64,000 bases of DNA from Planctellipticum variicoloris (GTDB taxonomy: Bacteria > Planctomycetota > Planctomycetia > Planctomycetales > Planctomycetaceae), in contig NZ_CP130886.1 of the NCBI RefSeq assembly GCF_030622045.1, positions 5,588,001 through 5,652,000 on the forward strand. The letters are read 5' to 3'. Of the stretch, positions 8,098 through 17,317 are shown piece by piece. A program made the position numbers and the translations under genes. The first letter of the stretch is position 1; each line of letters begins with the position of its first letter. The notes beneath the pieces are model-generated. The model was not told the origin of the DNA. It was given only the letters and a program-made list of their open reading frames with translations, and ran no database searches.

Positions 8098-9283
8098 CGA
8101 ACAGACTCACATTCTCGAACGATTCATCGTCATCTGGCGATGGCAATGAACTGTAGATCGGGCCAAGCTTTAGCGGCCTGTCCAGGCGAAACTGCAACGC
8201 TACCAACGTACCGCGCCATGGGGTTTCGAGCGACGCCAGTTCTTCAACGTCGGAGTATTCCGCATCCGGCGATCTCGGATGGACCGAGTATCCGGCGTTG
8301 CCACTGATGATCGCGAACAACCCTCCGTTCCTTCGACACAGCTCGCGCGCCAGATAGAGGCCGTACCCCGCATGGCCTTCGGATTTCGACGTCACCAACG
8401 GTTCAGCAGCTTCTCGAATCCAGCGAAGGCCATCGCCGGCCAACTCTCTGAGCCGAGGATTTGAACTTTTCTCAAAAGTCTGTTTTACGCCAATGCCACG
8501 ATCGCAAATGCAGATGTGCATTTTCTGAGGCTGAGGATGGTAATTGGCGAAAAGCCACGCTGGGGACGAAATCTCGCCGTGTTTGATCGCGTTCTCAATC
8601 AATTCGGCAAAGCTGATGGAGAGAGCCTGAGCGGTTTGCTCGCTTAAGTCCATATTGTGGCGAAACAATCGAACCAGGCGACCAGCGTGCGCGTCGGTCT
8701 CAAACCGCTTGCCCGCATCAATCCGAGTGAACCCCAGGATTGTTTCAGTATCGAATCGAACGGGTTCAGATGAAGGATCACGGATTCCCTCGATGACGCC
8801 AGCCCGTTCCAGGAAGTATTTAACTCGCGGAAATTCGCTCTTGAACGTGATGTCGGCAGAATGAGCGGATGTCCACGCCGCGATGGCGCAAAGGCCATAG
8901 ACGTACGCGTCTTGCGTATCGAATTGAATATTCAAGATCGGTCTCGGTCTTGAATGGCGAGAAATGCGTTCGAGCCGTCCCAGTAAACTGACCATGTCGC
9001 GAAGATCAGCGCCCGTTTCCTTCCCGTGAATGACCAGCGAGACTCCTCTTGAGGAGTCGAGAAACTCGCGACAAAGAACTGACTGCAGCGACTCCGGCTG
9101 TGCGTTGACGGATTCGAGAAGCACGTTGATCAGCAGTCTTTCCCACTTTCGACCCAAGTCGGCGATTCCGCTCAGCAGTTCGAGGACGGCCGCCCGGTCT
9201 GACCGTAATTCAAGTTCTCGTAGAATCAATGCACGTCGTTCAGCTTTTCGAGTTGCCGGCAAACTGCGGACAAACAAGTCCAC
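8090..9283 (-). CDS. GHKL-type ATPase (histidine-kinase-like ATP-binding protein)
   Basis: 397 aa. Start is GTG 9281-9283, eight bases after AAGGAG. The C-terminal half is a GHKL ATPase: N-box ELIENAIKHG (227-236), G1 box DRGIG (261-265) and G2 box GHAGYGL (303-309). There is no HisKA dimerisation/phosphoacceptor domain and no membrane segment. Residues about 115-170 (AYVYGLCAIAAW ... KYFLERAGVIEG) resemble the degenerate STAS-like or linker region often seen before such ATPases. The pairing with a DUF4325 protein (8-bp overlap) suggests a soluble switch that senses something and controls a partner by binding or Ser/Thr phosphorylation. The unit has a promoter-like site at 9351-9378. Confidence 0.8.
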   Translation of the reverse strand: MDLFVRSLPATRKAERRALILRELELRSDRAAVLELLSGIADLGRKWERLLINVLLESVNAQPESLQSVLCREFLDSSRGVSLVIHGKETGADLRDMVSLLGRLERISRHSRPRPILNIQFDTQDAYVYGLCAIAAWTSAHSADITFKSEFPRVKYFLERAGVIEGIRDPSSEPVRFDTETILGFTRIDAGKRFETDAHAGRLVRLFRHNMDLSEQTAQALSISFAELIENAIKHGEISSPAWLFANYHPQPQKMHICICDRGIGVKQTFEKSSNPRLRELAGDGLRWIREAAEPLVTSKSEGHAGYGLYLARELCRRNGGLFAIISGNAGYSVHPRSPDAEYSDVEELASLETPWRGTLVALQFRLDRPLKLGPIYSSLPSPDDDESFENVSLFDD

Positions 9284-9707
9284 TGCAAGACTCCTTGTGA
9301 CCGGTCAAGTTGGCCCATCGACGACAGGGTTCCACTCGGCTATCCGGAAATGTATACAAACGCTCCAGCCCCAGACAAGCCGAAATCGGTGCGGAGGTAT
9401 ACCCGTTGCCCGCCGTTTCGCCGAGAGCGTTTGAAGACGCGGGGCACCGTCGGCGACGCATGGCGCATCCAGAAAAATGCCGAAAACCGCGCGGTCCCTC
9501 CGAATGTACGCTCAAATTCACGACACCGGACGTCTTGTTCCGAGGTAACTCCAGCACCAGCGGTCGACGGAAGCCGCGGAGGGCTTCTCCCCTTGCGTTT
9601 TGTTCAGGTCGCTTGGCGACCTGCGGCCCGTGAGCTAAGATCAATCTGGATGGTCGTTTCGGTTCGATCCGCCGACCTCAACGGTTTTCTCCGGAGTGTG
9701 CAGCTTC
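9284..9707. other. Divergent intergenic region with promoter and hairpin
   Basis: 424 bp between the GHKL gene (minus) and the kinase gene (plus). It contains a minus-strand promoter candidate (9351-9378) and a perfect 8-bp-stem hairpin CAGGTCGC/GCGACCTG with loop TTG (9605-9623). Open frames across it have no recognisable protein character. Confidence 0.6.
9351..9378 (-). promoter_or_regulatory. Sigma70-like promoter for the GHKL/DUF4325 unit
   Basis: Minus strand: TTGTCT (complement of 9373-9378), 16-bp spacer, TATACA (complement of 9351-9356). The GTG start is about 60 nt downstream of the predicted transcription start. Confidence 0.5.
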
Positions 9708-11234
9708 ATGGCGGATCCGAAACCCGGCGCCGGTCGTAAGACCTCCGTGCCCAACGTCACCCTCCCGGGCAACGGCGACAACGCCCCCTCGCTCGACCTC
9801 ACCGACCGCCAGCTCGGCGAGTTCCGCATGCTCCGCCGACTCGGCAAAGGAGGCATGGCCGAGGTCTACCTCGCCGAGCAGACCTCCCTCCGTCGGCAGG
9901 TGGCGGTCAAAGTGCTCCGCCCCGAGTTTCTGACCGACGAAAGCTACGTCAAACGCTTCCGCCAGGAGGCCGCCGCCGCCGGCGGACTCAGCCATCCCAA
10001 CATCGTCCAGGTCTACATGATCGGCCAGACGGACGGCATCGAATACATCGCCCAGGAATACGTCCAGGGCCGCAACCTCCGCGACTTCATGAAGAAGAAA
10101 GGCCCCCTCGAAGTCCCCCTCACGCTGCACATCCTCAAGCAGGTCGCCGCCGCTCTGCAGGTCGCCGGCCAGGCCGGCATCGTCCACCGCGACATCAAAC
10201 CTGAAAACATCATGCTCACCCGCAAAGGGGAAGCCAAAGTCGCCGACTTCGGCCTGGCGCAATTGACGCTGCAGGGCGAACGGGTCGCCCTGACCCAGGC
10301 CGGCATCACGATGGGCACCCCCCTCTACATGAGCCCCGAGCAGGTCGCCGGCAAACCCGTCGATCACCGCAGCGATCTCTATTCCTACGGCGTGATGGCC
10401 TATCACATGCTCTCCGGCCGCCCCCCCTTCACGGGCGAGACCGCGCTCTCCATCGCCGTCCAGCACATGAACGAGACCCCCGCGCCGCTCGCCGAGCTCC
10501 GCCCCGACCTCCCGGCGTCGCTGTGCGATCTCGTCCGCCGGCTGATGGCGAAAAAGAAGGACGACCGCCCCGTCGACGCCCAGGCGGTGCTCAACGAGCT
10601 CAAGAAGATCACGCGCCAGGTCCTCGGCAAGGACGCCGACGGCGAACCCACGATCACATTCTCCAGCAGCGGGCCGTCGCGCAGGACTCCCGTCTACCGC
10701 CGGCCCCTCAAGCGGCAGATCGGCTGGATTGCACTCGCCTGCTTCCTGACGGCCAGCGCCTCCGCCGGCGCAGGCTGGCTGATGCGAACCCCCGATCCGC
10801 TCGCCACCCCTCCTGTCGAGCGCCCGACCGCATCGAGCGTGCCGCAGTACGACGGCATTCAGCAGCAGGTTTTCGAGGCCATGTCCCGCGGCGACGACCG
10901 CGACGCCTGGCTTGCCGTCAAGAACCACAAGGACGCCGCCAACCACGCCGCCACCCTCGACCTCGCCCGCCTGCGACTGGCCATCATCGACCTGCGGAAC
11001 GACCGCATTCCCGAAGCCGAACAGGTCTTTCAGGAATTCGTCAACGACATCGGCACCAACCGCACGTGGATGATCGCCCACGGCTACGCCGGGCTGGCCT
11101 ATGTCGAGTTTCAGAAGAAAAATCAGCGCGAAGCCGAACGGCTCTACGAAAAGGCTCGCGCCTCCGGCCAGTCGCTGAACGGCGAGATGGCGAACCTGAT
11201 GCGCGACATCCAGCGCGGCCGTCGGGGAGACTGA
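9708..11234 (+). CDS. Membrane-anchored Ser/Thr protein kinase with C-terminal helical repeats
   Basis: 508 aa from ATG 9708; an alternative ATG at 9696 adds four residues. Residues about 37-295 form a PknB-type kinase with everything needed for catalysis: GKGGMAEV glycine loop, VAVKVL lysine, HRDIKPEN (about 160-167), DFGLAQ (about 180) and [11 protein letters not shown] single transmembrane segment (about 338-360, [20 protein letters not shown]) follows. The outer about 130 residues ([38 protein letters not shown]) look like TPR units, probably for periplasmic protein binding. The kinase faces the WD40 gene, with a 30-bp gap between stops. Such kinases are very numerous in planctomycetes; the substrate is unknown. 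Confidence 0.9.
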   Translation: MADPKPGAGRKTSVPNVTLPGNGDNAPSLDLTDRQLGEFRMLRRLGKGGMAEVYLAEQTSLRRQVAVKVLRPEFLTDESYVKRFRQEAAAAGGLSHPNIVQVYMIGQTDGIEYIAQEYVQGRNLRDFMKKKGPLEVPLTLHILKQVAAALQVAGQAGIVHRDIKPENIMLTRKGEAKVADFGLAQLTLQGERVALTQAGITMGTPLYMSPEQVAGKPVDHRSDLYSYGVMAYHMLSGRPPFTGETALSIAVQHMNETPAPLAELRPDLPASLCDLVRRLMAKKKDDRPVDAQAVLNELKKITRQVLGKDADGEPTITFSSSGPSRRTPVYRRPLKRQIGWIALACFLTASASAGAGWLMRTPDPLATPPVERPTASSVPQYDGIQQQVFEAMSRGDDRDAWLAVKNHKDAANHAATLDLARLRLAIIDLRNDRIPEAEQVFQEFVNDIGTNRTWMIAHGYAGLAYVEFQKKNQREAERLYEKARASGQSLNGEMANLMRDIQRGRRGD

Positions 11235-11264
11235 CGGAGTCTGATCGACGCCCGGCCAGCGAGC

Positions 11265-14003
11265 TCAGCGGGCCGCGGCCGGAACCTCGACCAGGTAGAC
11301 TTTGCCGTCATTGGCCATCACCGCAATCTGCTCCCCGTTGGGCGACCACGTTGCGGAATAGACCACCGGCGCGACTTTGCTGGCATACAACGGCTGATCC
11401 TGCGCGGGATCCCAGACCAGCAGATTCCCGGCATACCCGACCGACAGCAGCCGCGTCCCTGCCGGGTTGTACTCGACCTTGTAAATGTCATCCTTGTGAC
11501 CGCTGAGCGTCTTCGTCAGTTGGCCGGTTTCGTAGTTCCAGAGTTGAATCTTCCGATCCAGCCCCGCCGCCGCCACGTTCTGCCCAGCGGGATCGACCGC
11601 CACCGTATAAACTGCGTCTCCCGCCCCGGCGAACTGCTTCACCTCGGTGCCGTCGTCGGTCTTGTAGACCCGCACCGTCTTATCCGCCCCCGCCGTCAGA
11701 AACGTCTGACCGTCCGGCCGGAAGACGACCGCGTAGATCGCCCCTCCCTGCGGCGGCGACGTCCGCGTGTTCTGGTTCTTCTCCAGATCCCACCACTTGA
11801 CCGTCTTGTCGTTCGAGACCGAAACCAGCAGCGGCAGCGTCGGATGCAGCGCCACGCCATACACCTGCGAACCGTGCCCCGTAAAGGTCTGCACCGCCCC
11901 CGCCGCGGCAATCGACCAGTTCTTCACCGAACCATCCGCTGCGGCACTGACCACAGTCTTGTTGTCGTTGAAAAACGCCAGGCTGGTGATCGTCGCCGCA
12001 TGCCCGTCCGTAGTCTGGGCCGGCTCCTGGCCGGGGGGCATCGGGGGCAGAGGATTGGGGGGCGTCGGATCGTAGCTGCGGATCAGATGATCGCTCCCCG
12101 CAATCACCAGCTTCTTATTGTCCGGGCTGAACGCGATCTGAGCAACTTCCGCCGGCGTCGCGATCTTGAACTGCATCCGGGCGTCGTTGAGATTCCAGAC
12201 GATCAGCGTTCGATCGCTCCCCCCCGATGCCACCTGCTGCTGATTCGGGCTGAAGGCCACCGAACGGACCGGCCCCTGATGCCCGGGAAACTGACGCTGC
12301 GGTTCCCCGCCGCCCGTATTCCAGAGCTTGACCGCACCATCATCCCCCCCGGTCAGGTGCGAACTGCTGTTGGGATGCACGGCCAGCGCATTCACCCGCT
12401 TGTCATCGGCCTGATGCACCATCTGGATCGTCACCGCGTCGATCGTCAGAAGCTTATCGGCCCCAGCGAACGCCAGCGTCTGGTTATCGGTCGCAAAGCT
12501 CACGCCGCCAACCGCTCCGCCGCCCCCTGCAAAATGCTGCAGCGGCCGCTTTTGCACGGCATGCCACACGCGAACGGTCCCGTCATGGCTCGACGAAGCC
12601 AGCCGCTGATTGTCCCGGCTGTATTCGAGCCCGGAGATCTTGTCCCCATGGCCGGCGAACGTGGCCACGGCCGCCCCGTCATTCAGGTTGAACGTCCGCA
12701 CCAGTTTGTCATCGCAGCCGATCGCCACCTGCTGCTGATCCCACGACACCGCCACCGCCCGCACGACCTCCGGCAGCTCGAATTTGCGGGCTTCAACTCC
12801 GTCGCCGGAATTCCACACACGGACCGTCTTGTCCTGCCCGCCGGAGACCAGACGACTGCCATCGGCCGTATAAGCCAGCGACCACGTCCCTCCCGGATGC
12901 CCGGCGAATGCGCGAATCTCCGTGCCATCCTCAATCTTCCAAACGCGAATCGCGCCGCTGGCGTCCGCCGCGGCCAGTTCCTGATTGTTCGGATGGATCG
13001 CGACAGCCGCGATCGCCGACGCCTGTTCCGGAAACGCCTTAATCAGCATCCCGTCGTTCACGTTGAACAGACGGGCGATCTTGTCCTCGCCCCCTGTCGC
13101 CACCCGGCCTGCGTCATTGTGGTTGAACGCCACCGCTGCCACCGCGCCGGCATGCCCGTCGAGCGTCCGGATCTGTTTGGCGTCGCCAAAGTTCCACACC
13201 CGCACCGCCTTGTCCTGTCCCCCCGTCACCACAACCTGATTGTTCGGGCTGACCTTCAGGGCGAGGATCGCCCCTTCGTGCCCGGCCCCCACGCGCGCCG
13301 CGGCGGCCTGATTCAGCCAGCGCTTCACCAGCCCGTCTGCCCCCGCCGTCAGCCAGAACGAGTTGTTCGGCGCACCGACGAGCCCGGTAATCTCCGGCGT
13401 ACTGACGCCGAACGCTCCCTGAGGCGTCCCGTCGTTCGCGTTGAACAATCGAACGAAACCGGCGGCATCCGCAGCGGCGATCTGCTGCTTGTCCGCCCGC
13501 AGGGCCACTCGGACGATCGGATGCGGCAGACCGCCGATCTCGCGCACGAGCTGCCGGTCGGCGGCGTTCCAGATCTTGATCGAATTTCCCGCCCCCCCCG
13601 TCACCCACCACTGCCCGTCGCTGCTGACCGCGACGGATGCCAGGCCCGGTTGAGCTGCGAGCGTTGTGAGGGGGGTATTGACCGGCAGATCCCACAGGCG
13701 AACGGTGTTATCGAGCGAGCCAGACGCCAGCCGCTTCGCGTCCTTCGACAGCGACAGACACAGCACCAGCCCCGTATGCCCCTGCATCGTCCGGAGGCTC
13801 GTCAGCGACGTCAGGTCCCACATCCGCAGCGTCTTGTCGAACGCCGCCGTAATCAGCCGCTGGCCGTCCGGCGTATAGACCGCTGCATACGGCGGGTCGG
13901 AGTGTCCCGCGAGAGTCTTTGGCTGGGCCTCAGCGACTCCGCTGACAACGGCGGCCAGAACGGCGATGACAACAGACGGCGAGCGGCAGCAGAAAACCGG
14001 CAT
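11265..14003 (-). CDS. Secreted WD40 protein with 21 repeats (three predicted seven-bladed propellers)
   Basis: 912 aa from ATG 14001-14003. This start has GGGAG upstream and gives a clean signal peptide (PSVVIAVLAAVVSGVAEAQ). A longer frame to 14183 would run into the start of the divergent gene and its extra residues look non-coding. After the signal the whole protein is WD40 repeats. Counting the strand-ending motifs (LRMWDL, VRLWDL, IKIWNA ... LLVWDP, VYLVEV) gives 21, which fits three consecutive seven-bladed propellers with almost no linker. Repeat 15 has a Pro-rich insert (TPPNPLPPMPPGQ). There is no catalytic domain, so a periplasmic scaffold or binding protein is inferred. It shares a short divergent region with the asparagine-synthetase-like gene. 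Confidence 0.9.
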   Translation of the reverse strand: MPVFCCRSPSVVIAVLAAVVSGVAEAQPKTLAGHSDPPYAAVYTPDGQRLITAAFDKTLRMWDLTSLTSLRTMQGHTGLVLCLSLSKDAKRLASGSLDNTVRLWDLPVNTPLTTLAAQPGLASVAVSSDGQWWVTGGAGNSIKIWNAADRQLVREIGGLPHPIVRVALRADKQQIAAADAAGFVRLFNANDGTPQGAFGVSTPEITGLVGAPNNSFWLTAGADGLVKRWLNQAAAARVGAGHEGAILALKVSPNNQVVVTGGQDKAVRVWNFGDAKQIRTLDGHAGAVAAVAFNHNDAGRVATGGEDKIARLFNVNDGMLIKAFPEQASAIAAVAIHPNNQELAAADASGAIRVWKIEDGTEIRAFAGHPGGTWSLAYTADGSRLVSGGQDKTVRVWNSGDGVEARKFELPEVVRAVAVSWDQQQVAIGCDDKLVRTFNLNDGAAVATFAGHGDKISGLEYSRDNQRLASSSHDGTVRVWHAVQKRPLQHFAGGGGAVGGVSFATDNQTLAFAGADKLLTIDAVTIQMVHQADDKRVNALAVHPNSSSHLTGGDDGAVKLWNTGGGEPQRQFPGHQGPVRSVAFSPNQQQVASGGSDRTLIVWNLNDARMQFKIATPAEVAQIAFSPDNKKLVIAGSDHLIRSYDPTPPNPLPPMPPGQEPAQTTDGHAATITSLAFFNDNKTVVSAAADGSVKNWSIAAAGAVQTFTGHGSQVYGVALHPTLPLLVSVSNDKTVKWWDLEKNQNTRTSPPQGGAIYAVVFRPDGQTFLTAGADKTVRVYKTDDGTEVKQFAGAGDAVYTVAVDPAGQNVAAAGLDRKIQLWNYETGQLTKTLSGHKDDIYKVEYNPAGTRLLSVGYAGNLLVWDPAQDQPLYASKVAPVVYSATWSPNGEQIAVMANDGKVYLVEVPAAAR

Positions 14004-14181
14004 CCGTGATGACTCCCGGTGGCAGGACAGGGCAGGCGGGCAGGAACGGCAGGCGAACTGCGGTATCATCAGCCGTTCGGGGCGTCCGCCGCAACCCCCC
14101 GCCCGCGTTCCCTCGCGACTTTGCCCCGGCTCGTCTATCGTAAAGCCGTCCAATTCTTCCTCCCGCATCCGGGCGTTCATC

Positions 14182-15513
14182 ATGCAGCATCACGCGTACG
14201 TCGAACGAGTCGTCAATCTGCTCGATCCCGCCGGCAACATCCTCCTCAATATGTCCGTCGACGATGCTCTCGCCCGGCTGGCGACCGGCGATCCGGAACG
14301 CGTCCGCGAAATCGACGGCCAGTTCGCCCTGCTGCACCGCGACGGCAAGTCGATCCGCATGGCCCGCTCGATCGGCCGGCCGATGCGCTACTTCCTCGCC
14401 AAACGCGCCGAAGGCCCCTGCCTGGTCGTCGCCGAACGCATCGACGAAATCGCCGTCTTTCTCAACAGCGAAGGCCTCGGCGGCCAGTTCCATCCGTCCT
14501 ACACCCGCATGGTCCCCGCCCACTACGTCACCGAACTGGCCCTGCTCGGCTGCCCCGACCCCAACCCGATTTACCGCCGATACTTCGCCCCCGAACGCAA
14601 CCGCTGGGGAACCGACCTCGATCAAATCGGCCAGGCGTACATTGCTGCGCTCGCCAACGAGATCAATACCTGGCTCGATCAGATCGACCGCCAGGAGCCG
14701 ATCGGCGTCCTCTTCTCGGGCGGCGTCGACAGCGGCTCGATCCTCCTGGTGACGTATCACCTGCTCCGCGCCCGCGGCAATTCGCCGTCCCGTCTAAAAG
14801 CCTTCACTCTCTCTGTCGAGGGGCAGGGGAAAGATCTCCAGCAGGCCCGCCAGTTCCTCCGCGAGCTGCAGCTCGACATGCTGCTGGAGCCGATCGACGT
14901 CAACCGGATGGAGCTCGACTACAAGGCGGCCGTCCGCGTGATCGAGGACTACAAACCGCTCGACGTGCAGGCCGCAACGATGGGGCTGGCCCTCTGCAAG
15001 CACATCCGGGCCCGCTACCCCGACTGGAAGTACCTGCTGGACGGCGACGGCGGCGACGAAAACCTCAAGGACTATCCCATCGAGGAGAATCCCGAGCTGA
15101 CCATCCGCAGCGTCCTCAACAACCTGATGCTCTACCAGGAAGGCTGGGGCGTCGACGCCGTCAAGCACTCGTTGACTTACTCGGGCGGCCAGAGCCGGGG
15201 CCACGTCCGGACCTCCGCCCCCGCCCGCGCCATGGGCTTCACGGCCCTCAGCCCCTACGCGCTGCCGAACGTGATCGACGTCGCCGAGGGCATCCCCTTC
15301 ATCGAACTGACCGACTGGGACCACAGCAAGCTCTACGCACTGAAGGGAGAGATCGTCCGCCGGGGCGTGATGGCGATCACGGGCCTCGACATGCCGGTCT
15401 TCGAAAAGTGCCGCTTCCAGCGCGGCGCCGTCGAGGCCCAGCTCTTCGACGACCTCTTCCCCCGCGACGAACGAGCCTACCGCCGCGCCATGCTGGAAGC
15501 CTTCGGGCTGTGA
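14182..15513 (+). CDS. Asparagine-synthetase-like ATP-dependent ligase lacking the glutaminase Cys
   Basis: 443 aa from ATG 14182. An upstream extension of the frame reads through the neighbour's promoter and start and looks non-coding. Residues about 1-105 keep the outline of a class II glutamine amidotransferase (GQFALLHRDG, MARSIGRPMRYFL, LVVAERIDEI), but the chain begins MQHHAY and has no Cys at position 2, so it should not hydrolyse glutamine. The synthetase part has the PP-loop LFSGGVDSGS (Ser179 starts SGGVDS), which binds ATP pyrophosphate, and LLDGDGGDENLKDYP (about 285) in place of the usual GEGSDE motif. It therefore probably adenylates a carboxylate and joins it to free ammonia or an amine. 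Lasso-peptide cyclases and beta-lactam synthetase are known relatives with such altered N-termini. The next gene starts 1 bp after its stop. Confidence 0.85.
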   Translation: MQHHAYVERVVNLLDPAGNILLNMSVDDALARLATGDPERVREIDGQFALLHRDGKSIRMARSIGRPMRYFLAKRAEGPCLVVAERIDEIAVFLNSEGLGGQFHPSYTRMVPAHYVTELALLGCPDPNPIYRRYFAPERNRWGTDLDQIGQAYIAALANEINTWLDQIDRQEPIGVLFSGGVDSGSILLVTYHLLRARGNSPSRLKAFTLSVEGQGKDLQQARQFLRELQLDMLLEPIDVNRMELDYKAAVRVIEDYKPLDVQAATMGLALCKHIRARYPDWKYLLDGDGGDENLKDYPIEENPELTIRSVLNNLMLYQEGWGVDAVKHSLTYSGGQSRGHVRTSAPARAMGFTALSPYALPNVIDVAEGIPFIELTDWDHSKLYALKGEIVRRGVMAITGLDMPVFEKCRFQRGAVEAQLFDDLFPRDERAYRRAMLEAFGL

Positions 15514-15514
15514 C

Positions 15515-16192
15515 ATGACGACAAAGCGGGAGTCGTATGAACTGTGGCTACGGGACTATCTCCGCCGCCGATACCCGGAGCTGGAGGAACCTCTCCTCCG
15601 TGCCGTCGATGCGTATGACGCCATCCAGGACACAGGGCAGATCACCCCCGGTCGACTCGCGCCGATTATCGACGCAGTCCAGAGTTCCCGCGGACCTCTC
15701 TGCGCGAACGCCGCCGATTTGCTCGGCGGTCTGACCGGACAGTATCCAGATGCCTGTGACGCCCTTCTGGCTCTCTCGCAGCACTCGAAAAGCCACGTGC
15801 GGTTTAACGCCATCATCAGCATCGGTAAGTCAACACCACGCCCGTTGGCTTTGCAGATCTTGCGGACCGGTTTGAGAGATAAGAGCTCACGTGTTCGAAC
15901 AAAAGCAGCAGACTGGATTCTCCAACGAAGGATCCGCGAGTGTATCCCCGATCTTGAGTCAGCTCTTGCCGTCGAGAAGCATGTTGAAACGAGGGAAACA
16001 ATGGACCAAGGACTGCGCATGCTTCGCGACGGATATGTTCTCGGGAATGCAAGCAGAGGGCAGGTATTAGTGTGGGTGCTGTTGCCGGATGAATCGCAAT
16101 GTTCTTCGAAGGGAGCATTCATCGATCAGTCGGAACTGTCCGAGTGCGGCGTCGAAGTCATCGTTCAGGAAATCGTCGAAGGAAAACGCTGA
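15515..16192 (+). CDS. HEAT-repeat-like protein
   Basis: 225 aa; the ATG is one base after the upstream stop, so it is co-transcribed and probably translationally coupled. Residues about 60-165 form helical pairs such as CDALLALSQHSKSHVRFNAI and SRVRTKAADWILQRRIRECI, the appearance of HEAT repeats that bind other proteins. The rest, including a C-terminal beta-like part (GQVLVWVLLPDE, GVEVIVQEIVEG), is unfamiliar. HEAT-like proteins beside ligases or radical SAM enzymes can be substrate or partner adaptors; here this is inference from position only. The 171 bp downstream hold dispersed repeat sequence related to the 23.1-kb repeat. Confidence 0.75.
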   Translation: MTTKRESYELWLRDYLRRRYPELEEPLLRAVDAYDAIQDTGQITPGRLAPIIDAVQSSRGPLCANAADLLGGLTGQYPDACDALLALSQHSKSHVRFNAIISIGKSTPRPLALQILRTGLRDKSSRVRTKAADWILQRRIRECIPDLESALAVEKHVETRETMDQGLRMLRDGYVLGNASRGQVLVWVLLPDESQCSSKGAFIDQSELSECGVEVIVQEIVEGKR

Positions 16193-16363
16193 ACTCATTC
16201 AGTGTCAGACTGCAGTGGCCAGGGTCGAAGCTGTGAGGCCCGCGTGCCAGGAAGCCCTCTGAAATCTTTCATCTCTCCGTGTTTTCCGTGACTTCCGTGG
16301 TTTAATCCTCTGTCTTCATTCGCGTCGATTCGTGTCATTTGTGGTTGTTCAAAAGTCTTCTCC

Positions 16364-17317
16364 GTGCCCCCCGAGCCACCTCGCTTCACCGACGCCGAGA
16401 TCGTCGCCGTTCGACCGGAGCGGGCGGCCGTCGATCCGTTGCTGCCGTACGCCTTTTTCTCGGAACCCGAACACTCCGCAGCCGGCGTCATCGAACCGGT
16501 CTCGACGCTCTTTCTCACCAATCGCGAGTGCCTCTTCCGCTGCCTGATGTGCGACCTGTGGCAGCACACCACCACGACCGACACTCCCCGCGGCGCGATC
16601 CCCGCCCAGATTCGCCACGCCCTGGAACGGCTTCCCCTGGCCCGTCACATCAAGCTCTACAACAACGGCAACTTCTTCGACCGCCGGGCCATCCCGCCGG
16701 ACGATCATCCCGCCATCGCCGACCTGGTCCGCGACTTCCGGACGGTCATCGTCGAAAACCACCCCAAGCTCTGCACCGAGGACTGTCTCCGCTTCCGCGA
16801 CCGCCTGAACGGCGAATTCGAAGTCGCCCTCGGCCTCGAAACCATCCACCCCGAAGTCCTCCCGGCTCTCAACAAGCGAATGACCGTCGACGACTTCGAC
16901 CGGGCCGCTGGATTCCTCCGTTCAAACGGCATCGAACTCCGCACCTTCCTCCTCTTGAAGCCGCCTTTCCTCGACGAGGAAGCCGCCGTCGAGTGGACCC
17001 TTCGCTCCCTCGACCACGCCTTCGACCAGAGTGTCCGCGTCTGCTCGATCGTGCCGGTGCGCGCGGGAAATGGCATGATGGAAGAACTGCAGCGACAGGG
17101 GCAGTTCGCACCCCCGCAACTGGCATCCCTCGAACGCGTGTTGTCGGAAGGCATCGCCCGGCGTCGCGGCCGGGTCTTCGTCGACCTCTGGGATGTCGAG
17201 AAGTTCTATAGCTGCCCCGAATGCGGCCCGGCCCGCAAAGCCCGCCTGCAGGCCATGAACCTGACGCAACAGATCCAGCCCGCCGTCGCGTGCGGCTGTG
17301 GAGGCTCCGCCGCATGA
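16364..17317 (+). CDS. Radical SAM enzyme, TIGR01210/RaSEA-like
   Basis: 317 aa with a GTG start at 16364. The iron-sulfur site is CLFRCLMC (Cys56, Cys60, Cys63; CX3CX2C), which binds the cluster that cleaves S-adenosylmethionine. The segment KLYNNGNFFDRRAIPPDDH recalls the 'SGSF.D...IP' motif of the TIGR01210 family, which includes the archaeosine synthase subunit RaSEA; this match is from memory. GLETIHPEVLPALNKRM is typical of Elp3/MiaB-like barrels. Extra cysteines at the end (SCPEC about 284-288, ACGCGG at 312-317) could hold a second metal site. Its stop overlaps the next start (ATGA), so it is coupled to the flavoprotein. The substrate is unknown. Confidence 0.85.
   Translation: MPPEPPRFTDAEIVAVRPERAAVDPLLPYAFFSEPEHSAAGVIEPVSTLFLTNRECLFRCLMCDLWQHTTTTDTPRGAIPAQIRHALERLPLARHIKLYNNGNFFDRRAIPPDDHPAIADLVRDFRTVIVENHPKLCTEDCLRFRDRLNGEFEVALGLETIHPEVLPALNKRMTVDDFDRAAGFLRSNGIELRTFLLLKPPFLDEEAAVEWTLRSLDHAFDQSVRVCSIVPVRAGNGMMEELQRQGQFAPPQLASLERVLSEGIARRRGRVFVDLWDVEKFYSCPECGPARKARLQAMNLTQQIQPAVACGCGGSAA

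Noticed and set aside
9240-9644. 134-codon minus-strand ORF upstream of the GHKL gene
   Set aside because: It overlaps the start and promoter of the GHKL gene and has no protein-like character.
14004-14183. N-terminal extension of the WD40 protein by 60 codons
   Set aside because: The extension overlaps the start of the divergent ligase gene and is Arg/Cys-rich and non-repeat. The internal ATG at 14003 has a ribosome site and gives a clean signal peptide.
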